64,000 nt of DNA. Source: an uncultured Bacteroides sp. (GTDB lineage: Bacteria > Bacteroidota > Bacteroidia > Bacteroidales > Bacteroidaceae). The notes below the pieces were generated by a model, which had not been told where the DNA came from, ran no database searches, and was given only the letters and a program-made list of their open reading frames with translations. The position numbers and the translations under genes are program-made. The DNA is taken from assembly GCF_963677945.1 (NCBI RefSeq), contig NZ_OY782578.1:1674001-1738000 (forward strand). The letters are read 5' to 3'. This document shows, piece by piece, positions 58,479-64,000 of this stretch (its first letter is position 1; every line of letters starts with the position of its first letter).

Positions 58479-59513
58479 CTAATTATTCGCAGTTAATAGC
58501 GATTCATATTTTTTCAGTCCCTTTTCGAATACATCGATAGCTTCTTGCATTGTTCCGTAGAACTCTCCTCCCGAAGCATTTAAGTGTCCGCCACCATTGA
58601 AGTATTCAGAAGCGAATTTGTTGCATGGAAAATCTCCCACAGAACGTAACGAAACCTTTATCATGTTTGTATCTTCACGAAAAAAGGCTGAGAACTTTAC
58701 TTCTTTAATAGACAATGGAATGTTTACAAAACCTTCCGCATCTCCTTTTACATAGTTGAAGTTCTTTAGTTCTTCCTGAGTGAGCCAGATCATAGCCGAA
58801 TGAGATTCAGGATATACTTTCATTTTTGAATGAAGAACATATCCCATCAGGCGCAGTCGGCATTCGGAATAAGTATTATAAACGTTACGGTTTATATCGT
58901 CCTTGTCGATGCCTTTAGATATTAACTGACTGATGATATAGTATATTTCCTGACTGTTTGAGTTATAAGTAAAGCTGCCTGTATCGGTCATCATACCGGT
59001 ATATATACATTCGGCTCCTTCTTTGGTCATTTCATCAAAATAACCCAGGCGGCAAATTAACCTGAAAACCAGTTCGGATGTAGAAGATATCTCCGGATGA
59101 GACATTACGATAGAGCAGAAGTCGTCCGGAAATGGATGATGATCTACCATTACTTTACGTGCTTTTGACTCTTTTACTACCAGACCAAGATCGTCAATAC
59201 GTTTAAGTCCGTTGAAGTCGAGGCAGCAAATCATATCGGCAGCGGCTACAAGTTTGTCGGCTTTCTCTTTGTCGTGATTGTAAAGTGTAATTTCCTTTGC
59301 ACCCGGCATCCATTTCAGAAATTCTGGAAAGGCATTGGGTACAATAACATTTACTGTTTTATTCTGTGAAATAAGAAAATGATAAAGTCCTAATGAAGAG
59401 CCCATAGCATCTCCATCGGGTGAAGTATGCGATACTATAACTACTTTCTCAGTTTCTTTTAGCCATTCACCGAAAAGATCGATATTGGCCTGGTCTATTA
59501 TTTTTGTCAACAT
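58479..59513 (-). CDS. DHH/DHHA1 phosphoesterase (NrnA-like oligoribonuclease)
   Basis: 344 residues. N-terminal DHH domain with SHTSPDGDAMGSSLGLYHFL (metal-binding DxD) and VDHHPFPDD (~120-128, the DHH motif). The C-terminal DHHA1 motif NGGGHLNASGGEF (~305-317) binds nucleic acid. NrnA degrades nanoRNA and pAp; that role is inferred from the architecture and length. A promoter element lies at 59540-59547, in the gap to comEC. Confidence 0.94.
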   Translation of the reverse strand: MLTKIIDQANIDLFGEWLKETEKVVIVSHTSPDGDAMGSSLGLYHFLISQNKTVNVIVPNAFPEFLKWMPGAKEITLYNHDKEKADKLVAAADMICCLDFNGLKRIDDLGLVVKESKARKVMVDHHPFPDDFCSIVMSHPEISSTSELVFRLICRLGYFDEMTKEGAECIYTGMMTDTGSFTYNSNSQEIYYIISQLISKGIDKDDINRNVYNTYSECRLRLMGYVLHSKMKVYPESHSAMIWLTQEELKNFNYVKGDAEGFVNIPLSIKEVKFSAFFREDTNMIKVSLRSVGDFPCNKFASEYFNGGGHLNASGGEFYGTMQEAIDVFEKGLKKYESLLTANN

Positions 59514-59539
59514 AACAGTTTATCTTCAATATTGAGCAG

Positions 59540-59547
59540 CAAAAGTA
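59540..59547 (-). promoter_or_regulatory. -7 promoter element for the NrnA-like gene (TACTTTTG)
   Basis: Minus-strand TACTTTTG, 26 bp upstream of the ATG at 59513. Confidence 0.5.
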
Positions 59548-59561
59548 CAAATTAATTTGTA

Positions 59562-61658
59562 TTAAAGCGTGATTTTGTAAGCTCCTTTTTCTGATATAGA
59601 GAAATAGTCAATACCTAGAAGTTTGCATTCTTTTTCTATGGCTTTTCGTTTGTAATCGCTCAAAGAGGCATCAATAACCACTTTCTTTGTGTTGAAAAGT
59701 GGCATGAGCCACACTAATTTACCTTTATATCCTTTACAAAGATATAAATAGTCAATGTCTAAAGGGTTGTTGGAAACTTTGTTTCGCCAACTATCATCTT
59801 TTATCATACAGATGGTTTTTCCTTCAAAATAAAGTACATCATTTTGCTTCCAGATATATTTACTACGAAAGCTGGAAGGAAGCATTTGCGGAGTGTTTAC
59901 CAGATTTTTATTCCAGAAACGCTGTGTGGCATAACGTAATTTCTTGTGTACACTATCTTTTTCGGCCGAAAAGAGATAGGAGGTTTCCGGCGATTCTATC
60001 AGATGAACCGTGGGACAGTTGCGGGCATTATAAAAAATGATTGAACGAATATTTTGTTGCTGATATTTCTCTTTTGCATGGAAGGTAATAAGAAATGCAA
60101 TGCATGGCAACAAACCAAAAAGTGCCCATCTTTTTCTGGATATGAAATAGAATGAACTGAGAAAAAGTATCAGATAAAACACAGCTACATCGGCAGAATT
60201 GAGCCATATATGATCGATGGAAGAGTAGGGTAGATGTTCAACAAAACTCACTGTTCCATTCAGAAACTTGATAGATTCTTTCAGAAGAAAGGCCAAAAGA
60301 GTTTGCAACGGAGAAATGAACCCTATGCAGAGTGTAAAAACGGCCAGATACATAATGACCGATACCAGCGGAACAACAATGATATTAGTTAGCAGAAAAT
60401 GGGTTGAGAAACGGGAGAAATAATAAAGAATAATGGGGGTGGTTATTATCTGTGCAGCAATGGAAACAGTCATTAATCCCCAGATATATTTCACAATGCG
60501 GTTTTCTGTTTTAACCAATCCCTCCAGCCATGGCTGGATAATAACAATTCCGGCTATGGCTGTGAACGATAGCTGAAAGCTTACATCGTACAGGTAAAAA
60601 GGGTTGTAAACCAGCATTAATAATGCTGCAACTGCCAAAGTGTTAAGTGTAACCGGATGATTATTCCGTATTCTGGACAAAGCTATTAATGAAAACATAA
60701 TAACCGACCGGACAACAGGGGAGAGGAGTCCGGTGAGGAAAGCGAATCCCCACAGCAAGGTAATAATGAACAGCTGTTTTGCTATCAACGTTCCTTTCTT
60801 TCTGTTGGCAAAGCTCAGCAGAAATTCCAGCAAGAAATAGAGAAAACCAATGTGCAAACCCGATAGAGAAAGCACATGGCTTGCTCCGGAAATGGAATAG
60901 CTTTCCCGTATATCTTCGCTCAGCTCATCCTGATATCCTAAAACCAAAGCCGAAAGAACGGTGTATTCATCTCCCGAAAATCCCAGATGCTTTATTTTTT
61001 CCAGCAACAGCTTTCGGTAATCTAGTGCTATTTGTTTCAACGTTCGGTGCGGATCGTGTCCTTTAAGCTGCCAGTTACCGGTATACGCAAAGGCTGTTCC
61101 GCTAATATTCTGATGAAGCAGATAAGAAGCATAATCAAACTCTTCGGGATTTCCGTTGTTGCGAGGTGCGTTTATCTGAGCATAGAACAGTAGCTGATCT
61201 CCTAGTTTAAGTTGTTGGCTTAGTGAATCTTTCGTGAGGTAAAGCAGAACTTTCTTATCTACTGAATGACTGCCTGCAGAATCCTGACTTGCAATTACCG
61301 ATACCGGACAAAGTATGCTGTGTTCTTTCTCTTTTGGATCTTCCGTGAGCTGTGCTTTGTAAACGCACTTTTCGGATGACCATTGATGGTGCACAGACGA
61401 TAAATGCAGTTCGGTTATTGTTGCCCCAACAGTGAAGAGCAGCAAATATATGCAAACTCCAGTGAGCCACCGGTGTGTGTATTTCTTAAAAACATGGTAA
61501 AGAATAAAAGAAACCCCACACACGAGGCAAAGTATGCCCATGACAATGTTGCTGCATTCTGTTTCGTGAAGAAACGAATGACTGAAATATATCCCGAGTA
61601 TCAGGGGAACCAGAAAACGTACAAAGGGATATTTGTGCAGGTGTAAAGTCATCTGCAC
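59562..61658 (-). CDS. ComEC/Rec2-family membrane protein
   Basis: 698 residues. An N-terminal pair of helices and an OB-like DUF4131 region (~30-190) lead to the Competence domain (~225-500), with the conserved YSISGASHVLSLSGLHIGFLY and LTGLLSPVVRSVIMFSLIALSRIRNNH. ComEC forms the channel for incoming single-stranded DNA. The C-terminal region (~560-698) is a shortened soluble domain lacking the HxHxDH of the usual beta-lactamase-like domain, as in several Bacteroidetes homologues. Transport of DNA is family knowledge, not shown here. It starts 7 bp after rpe; a Met at 61652 is an alternative start. Confidence 0.92.
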   Translation of the reverse strand: MQMTLHLHKYPFVRFLVPLILGIYFSHSFLHETECSNIVMGILCLVCGVSFILYHVFKKYTHRWLTGVCIYLLLFTVGATITELHLSSVHHQWSSEKCVYKAQLTEDPKEKEHSILCPVSVIASQDSAGSHSVDKKVLLYLTKDSLSQQLKLGDQLLFYAQINAPRNNGNPEEFDYASYLLHQNISGTAFAYTGNWQLKGHDPHRTLKQIALDYRKLLLEKIKHLGFSGDEYTVLSALVLGYQDELSEDIRESYSISGASHVLSLSGLHIGFLYFLLEFLLSFANRKKGTLIAKQLFIITLLWGFAFLTGLLSPVVRSVIMFSLIALSRIRNNHPVTLNTLAVAALLMLVYNPFYLYDVSFQLSFTAIAGIVIIQPWLEGLVKTENRIVKYIWGLMTVSIAAQIITTPIILYYFSRFSTHFLLTNIIVVPLVSVIMYLAVFTLCIGFISPLQTLLAFLLKESIKFLNGTVSFVEHLPYSSIDHIWLNSADVAVFYLILFLSSFYFISRKRWALFGLLPCIAFLITFHAKEKYQQQNIRSIIFYNARNCPTVHLIESPETSYLFSAEKDSVHKKLRYATQRFWNKNLVNTPQMLPSSFRSKYIWKQNDVLYFEGKTICMIKDDSWRNKVSNNPLDIDYLYLCKGYKGKLVWLMPLFNTKKVVIDASLSDYKRKAIEKECKLLGIDYFSISEKGAYKITL

Positions 61659-61665
61659 GCTGAAA

Positions 61666-62316
61666 TTATAAAGATTTGAGCTTGTGAATCATATCTTCTG
61701 GTGAAGATGCTGTAAATACAGAATTTCCTGCTACCAATACATCTACGCCTGCTTCCAGCAACAGGGGAGCTGTCTTTTCATTTACGCCACCATCCACTTC
61801 AATCAGCGCATCAGATCCGGTTTTATCAATCAGCAGTCGGAGCTCTTTCACTTTTTCCAGAGAATGTTCTATGAATTTCTGACCTCCATATCCGGGATTA
61901 ACGCTCATAATCAGAACCATATATACGTCTTTAATGATATCTTTCAGCATAAAGACCGGAGTAGATGGGTTAATGGTTACGGCAGGTTCCATCCCTGCTT
62001 CGCGGATCTGTTGAATAACCCTGTGAATGTGTGGGCAGGCTTCGTAGTGCACATTCATAATTTTGGCCCCAGTAGCCTTAACTTCCGGAATAAACTTTTC
62101 GGGATTTATGGTCATTAAATGCACATCAAGCGGTTTCTTGCAGAGTTTGCTTACCGCTTTAATAACTGGAAATCCAAAAGAAATATTCGGAACAAATACA
62201 CCGTCCATAATATCAAGATGAAGCCAGTCGGCTTCGCTTCGGTTTATCATCTCAATATCTTCTGCCAGATTAGCAAAATTGGCAGCAAGCAGTGAAGGGG
62301 ATATTTTATGTTTCAT
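61666..62316 (-). CDS. rpe: Ribulose-phosphate 3-epimerase
   Basis: 216 residues, normal length. TIM-barrel landmarks: ISPSLLAANFANL, DWLHLDIMDGVFVPNISFG, DVHLMTINPEKFI, MSVNPGYGGQKFI and VDGGVNEKTAPLLLEAGVDVLVAGNSVF. It interconverts ribulose-5-phosphate and xylulose-5-phosphate in the pentose phosphate pathway. It is followed by comEC after 7 bp, an unrelated partner, with a promoter at 62344-62351. Confidence 0.98.
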   Translation of the reverse strand: MKHKISPSLLAANFANLAEDIEMINRSEADWLHLDIMDGVFVPNISFGFPVIKAVSKLCKKPLDVHLMTINPEKFIPEVKATGAKIMNVHYEACPHIHRVIQQIREAGMEPAVTINPSTPVFMLKDIIKDVYMVLIMSVNPGYGGQKFIEHSLEKVKELRLLIDKTGSDALIEVDGGVNEKTAPLLLEAGVDVLVAGNSVFTASSPEDMIHKLKSL

Positions 62317-62343
62317 GACTATCTAGCTGTGTGATTGGTTTTG

Positions 62344-62351
62344 CAAAAGTA
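62344..62351 (-). promoter_or_regulatory. -7 promoter element for rpe-comEC (TACTTTTG)
   Basis: Minus-strand TACTTTTG, 27 bp upstream of the rpe ATG. Confidence 0.5.
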
Positions 62352-62417
62352 CATAAAATAATTGAACTAAGAATTCTTAATTTTATCTTCTTTTGACGAT
62401 TGGCTGGTAATAGAATG

Positions 62418-62499
62418 TATTCTGTACAAAATAATTAATTCATTCGTACAGAATAAATCAATCTTCTGTGCGAAAGATTGTATTCTTTTGTGCAGGATA
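62418..62499. repeat. GTACA-type palindrome element, copy C
   Basis: Three consecutive stems: TATTCTGTAC / GTACAGAATA (62418-62427 / 62446-62455), CAATCTT / AAGATTG (62459-62465 / 62474-62480), and TATTCT / AGGATA (62481-62499, one wobble). The part from TTCTGTACAAAA through AATTAATTCATT to GTACAGAA nearly matches copy B. Confidence 0.85.
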
Positions 62500-62517
62500 C
62501 AAAAAAGATTTAGTGAT

Positions 62518-62700
62518 TCATCCAAGAATGATTCCTTGCAGACCGTCGGGCATTGATGGCTCAACGTGATAATTGCGGGCAAACATTTTCAAGAATGTTA
62601 GTGTCTGTAAGCTGGGCTTTAACTCACTTTTACCCTTATTATTCCGCTTATCTTTTTTCTGCTGATTGGTTGGTTGAGTAATGTTATATTTCATAGGCAT
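62518..62700 (-). CDS. Small basic protein, 60 residues
   Basis: 60 residues starting MPMKYN; the second Met is a possible start. A lysine/asparagine-rich N-terminus leads to LQTLTFLKMFARNYHVEPSM, then PDGLQGIILG at the end. I recall short Bacteroides proteins with a similar LSFLKxFARxYHVE core, but I cannot confirm a named family. It lies downstream of the ECF sigma gene on the same strand. Its start codon lies in the left arm of the 54-bp hairpin at 62697-62750. Probably real, function unknown. Confidence 0.6.
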   Translation of the reverse strand: MPMKYNITQPTNQQKKDKRNNKGKSELKPSLQTLTFLKMFARNYHVEPSMPDGLQGIILG

Positions 62701-62750
62701 ACTGTTGTTTTGTTTTCTATAAAAACGTAGAAAACAAAACTTTAGTATGC
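62697..62750 (-). promoter_or_regulatory. 54-bp hairpin over the small-gene start
   Basis: Perfect 13-bp arms GTTTTGTTTTCTA / TAGAAAACAAAAC (62707-62719 / 62728-62740) with an 8-nt loop, flanked by outer arms GCATACT / AGTATGC. The outer arm contains the start codon of the 60-residue gene, so the structure could mask it. No T-run follows, so a simple terminator for the ECF gene is less likely. Confidence 0.6.
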
Positions 62751-62766
62751 TTATGAGATAAATATT

Positions 62767-63360
62767 TTAATCGAGGGTGAGAATTATTTCTTTCTCTTCC
62801 GCCATGCGGCGAAGGTTAAGGATGGCGTAACGCATTCTTCCAAGAGCAGTATTTATACTTACTCCTGTAATATCTGCAATTTCTTTAAAGCTCAGGTCCT
62901 GGTAAAAACGCATATAAACGACTTCCCGTTGATTATCCGGAAGCAGTTTTACCAGATGACGCACATCATTATGAATTTGATCATTTATAATTTCCATCTC
63001 AATGGTTCCTTCAGATAGTTTCATATCATTCAGCAAATCAATTTCGCTGTCATCGTTCGAAATTACATTCTCATTACGTTCCTGACGGTAGTTATCAATG
63101 ATCAAGTTATGGGCTATACGTGTAAGCCATGCAGGGAATTTTCCATTCTCCGTATATCGTCCCTGTTTAATGGTCATAATAGCCTTCACGAAAGTCTCCT
63201 GAAAGATGTCTTCCGCCAGTTCTGTGCTTTTTACGATAAAGTAAATATAGGAATATAACCTATTCTGATATCGATTAAGGAGTGTATCAAAGGCTTGATT
63301 TTCTCCTTTTGAATATAAGATTACCAATTCTTCATCGGTCATCTTCTTCAAATTTTTCAT
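62767..63360 (-). CDS. ECF-type RNA polymerase sigma factor
   Basis: 197 residues. Sigma region 2: LLNRYQNRLYSYIYFIVKSTELAEDIFQETFVKAI with FPAWLTRIAHNLIIDNYRQE (~28-97). Region 4: LVKLLPDNQREVVYMRFYQDLSFKEIADITGVSINTALGRMRYAILNLRR (~135-187). No sigma 1.1 or 3, so ECF class. No obvious anti-sigma gene is adjacent; the downstream neighbour is a hairpin and a 60-residue gene. Regulon unknown. Confidence 0.94.
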   Translation of the reverse strand: MKNLKKMTDEELVILYSKGENQAFDTLLNRYQNRLYSYIYFIVKSTELAEDIFQETFVKAIMTIKQGRYTENGKFPAWLTRIAHNLIIDNYRQERNENVISNDDSEIDLLNDMKLSEGTIEMEIINDQIHNDVRHLVKLLPDNQREVVYMRFYQDLSFKEIADITGVSINTALGRMRYAILNLRRMAEEKEIILTLD

Positions 63361-63479
63361 TACGTCTTAATTTAGGATTAGAGTAATGTTTAATCGATAG
63401 GCTACGGTTATTAATTGATATTAGTGTTAATTGATACAAATAAACATATTATTTTGCTAACAACAAAATAAAAACAAAT

Positions 63480-63516
63480 AAAAGTGCGTTAATGTTCTTT
63501 CCATTAACGCACTTTT
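63480..63516 (-). terminator. Terminator of fmt
   Basis: Perfect 15-bp arms AAAAGTGCGTTAATG / CATTAACGCACTTTT with a 7-nt loop, T-rich minus-strand tail, 30 bp past the fmt stop. Confidence 0.9.
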
Positions 63517-63546
63517 GTATATCTGTATGCGGAGTAATAAATTGGT

Positions 63547-64000
63547 TTACAGAAGCTTCATATCATCCAGAACTTTAAATCCGCGAAGAAATTCGTCAAT
63601 GCCAAGTCGTTTTTTTCCAGCTAGCTGAAGAGATTTTATTGACAGATATCCATTTCCTGCAGCAACGTGTAGATAAGTTTTGCCATCTGTTTTTATGGTT
63701 CCGGGAACATCCGAGTGAGCTTTCTCTTTTTTTTCTGTCTCAAACACTTTTAGTGTAATAGGAGACTCTTGTCCGTTGTGAAGTTCTGTCCATGCAGCCG
63801 GATAAGGAGACAGTCCGCGGATAAAGTCATATATCTGTTTTACATTTCCCGACCATTTGATGCGGCAAGTCTCTTTAAAGATTTTAGGTGCCGGGCGTAA
63901 CTCTTCCGGTTGAGCCATTTCTTCCTGTGGAATAGGCTTTATTCTATTTTCAATTATGGCATCAACAGTTTCAATTACTAGCTTTCCGCCAAGTATCATC
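63547..64000 (-). CDS. fmt: Methionyl-tRNA formyltransferase, C-terminal part
   Basis: Only the C-terminal ~150 residues are in the window; the reading frame continues past position 64000, so the apparent Met at 63999 is internal. ETVDAIIENRIKPIPQ, KETCRIKWSGNVKQIYDFIRGLSPYPAAWTEL and LQLAGKKRLGIDEFLRGFK match the end of Fmt, including the C-terminal domain that contacts the initiator tRNA. Fmt formylates Met-tRNA(fMet). Its 3' end and terminator are complete. Confidence 0.93.
   Translation of the reverse strand, partial: MILGGKLVIETVDAIIENRIKPIPQEEMAQPEELRPAPKIFKETCRIKWSGNVKQIYDFIRGLSPYPAAWTELHNGQESPITLKVFETEKKEKAHSDVPGTIKTDGKTYLHVAAGNGYLSIKSLQLAGKKRLGIDEFLRGFKVLDDMKLL

Larger units (their letters stand above)
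62317..62517. other. Intergenic stretch with the GTACA palindrome element
   Basis: About 200 bp between rpe and the small gene at 62518. It holds the rpe -7 element and copy C of the GTACA palindrome family, and nothing else recognised. Confidence 0.7.

Noticed and set aside
1-64000. tRNA, rRNA, insertion sequences, prophage or integrase genes
   Set aside because: No cloverleaf, rRNA core or transposase/integrase motif was seen on either strand.

Overview
The window reads as a chromosome segment of a Bacteroidales bacterium, most likely Bacteroides or a close relative. The reasons are the AT-rich sequence, repeated matches to the Bacteroides -7 promoter element TAnnTTTG just upstream of many genes, near-absence of strong Shine-Dalgarno sequences, and family content typical of the group (FimA/Mfa-type fimbrillins, DUF4836, DUF5063, DUF5687, DUF2027-Smr, NfnAB-type fusion, GH31 with dockerin-like repeats). 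I see no rRNA, tRNA, CRISPR array, transposase, integrase or phage gene. Most of the window is ordinary chromosome.

Layout. 1-2.8 kb: start of a secreted protein, a small acetyltransferase, an odd zinc-ribbon/secreted repeat protein, and a lipoprotein rubrerythrin paired with a DUF2231 membrane protein. 3.1-7 kb: a 1287-residue secreted GH31 glycosidase. 7.3-18.6 kb: housekeeping genes (mnmE, a nucleoside phosphorylase, floA-nfeD, a TPR/PD40 protein, ttcA, a fused NfnAB-type oxidoreductase, serS, rplU-rpmA). 18.8-20.3 kb: a cupin gene divergent from an HxlR regulator and a glyoxalase-fold gene. 20.6-31 kb: TraB/GumN protein, ABC exporter pair, M16 peptidase, then ftsK-lolA-like-trxB. 31.3-38.7 kb on the plus strand: DUF5063, exonuclease, rRNA methyltransferase, bifunctional nuclease, rsmE, and a DUF4836 lipoprotein followed by an atypical ABC ATPase and FtsX-type permease.

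39.4-44.5 kb is the main accessory locus: two paralogous fimbrillin lipoproteins flank a large lipoprotein with a C-terminal FISUMP-like domain (probable fimbrial tip or adhesin) and a small unknown protein. The two fimbrillins share a 20-bp leader motif, and a terminator hairpin follows each. 45-50 kb carries an S37 peptidase and a 1121-residue pectate-lyase-like protein with a type IX secretion sorting tail. 50-64 kb returns to metabolic and housekeeping genes (oxidoreductase, flavodoxin, MutS2-like Smr protein, queA, Nudix, GH28, glmM, nrnA-like, comEC, rpe, ECF sigma factor, fmt fragment).

The least explained material is intergenic. There is a family of palindromes built on GTACA (31.1, 39.0 and 62.4 kb), a CTGCYAC heptamer element with 16-bp inverted arms (38.7 kb), a TCTAGCAG element (55.0 kb), and a strict four-copy, 23-bp-period array of TACACCCGG (55.24-55.32 kb). 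A 69-bp palindrome lies at 20.55 kb, and a 54-bp hairpin overlaps the start of a 60-residue gene at 62.7 kb. Many terminators have stem mismatches that are G-U wobbles on only one strand, and that orients them. No complete new multi-gene system is evident. The fimbrial locus and the dispersed repeat elements are the best targets.
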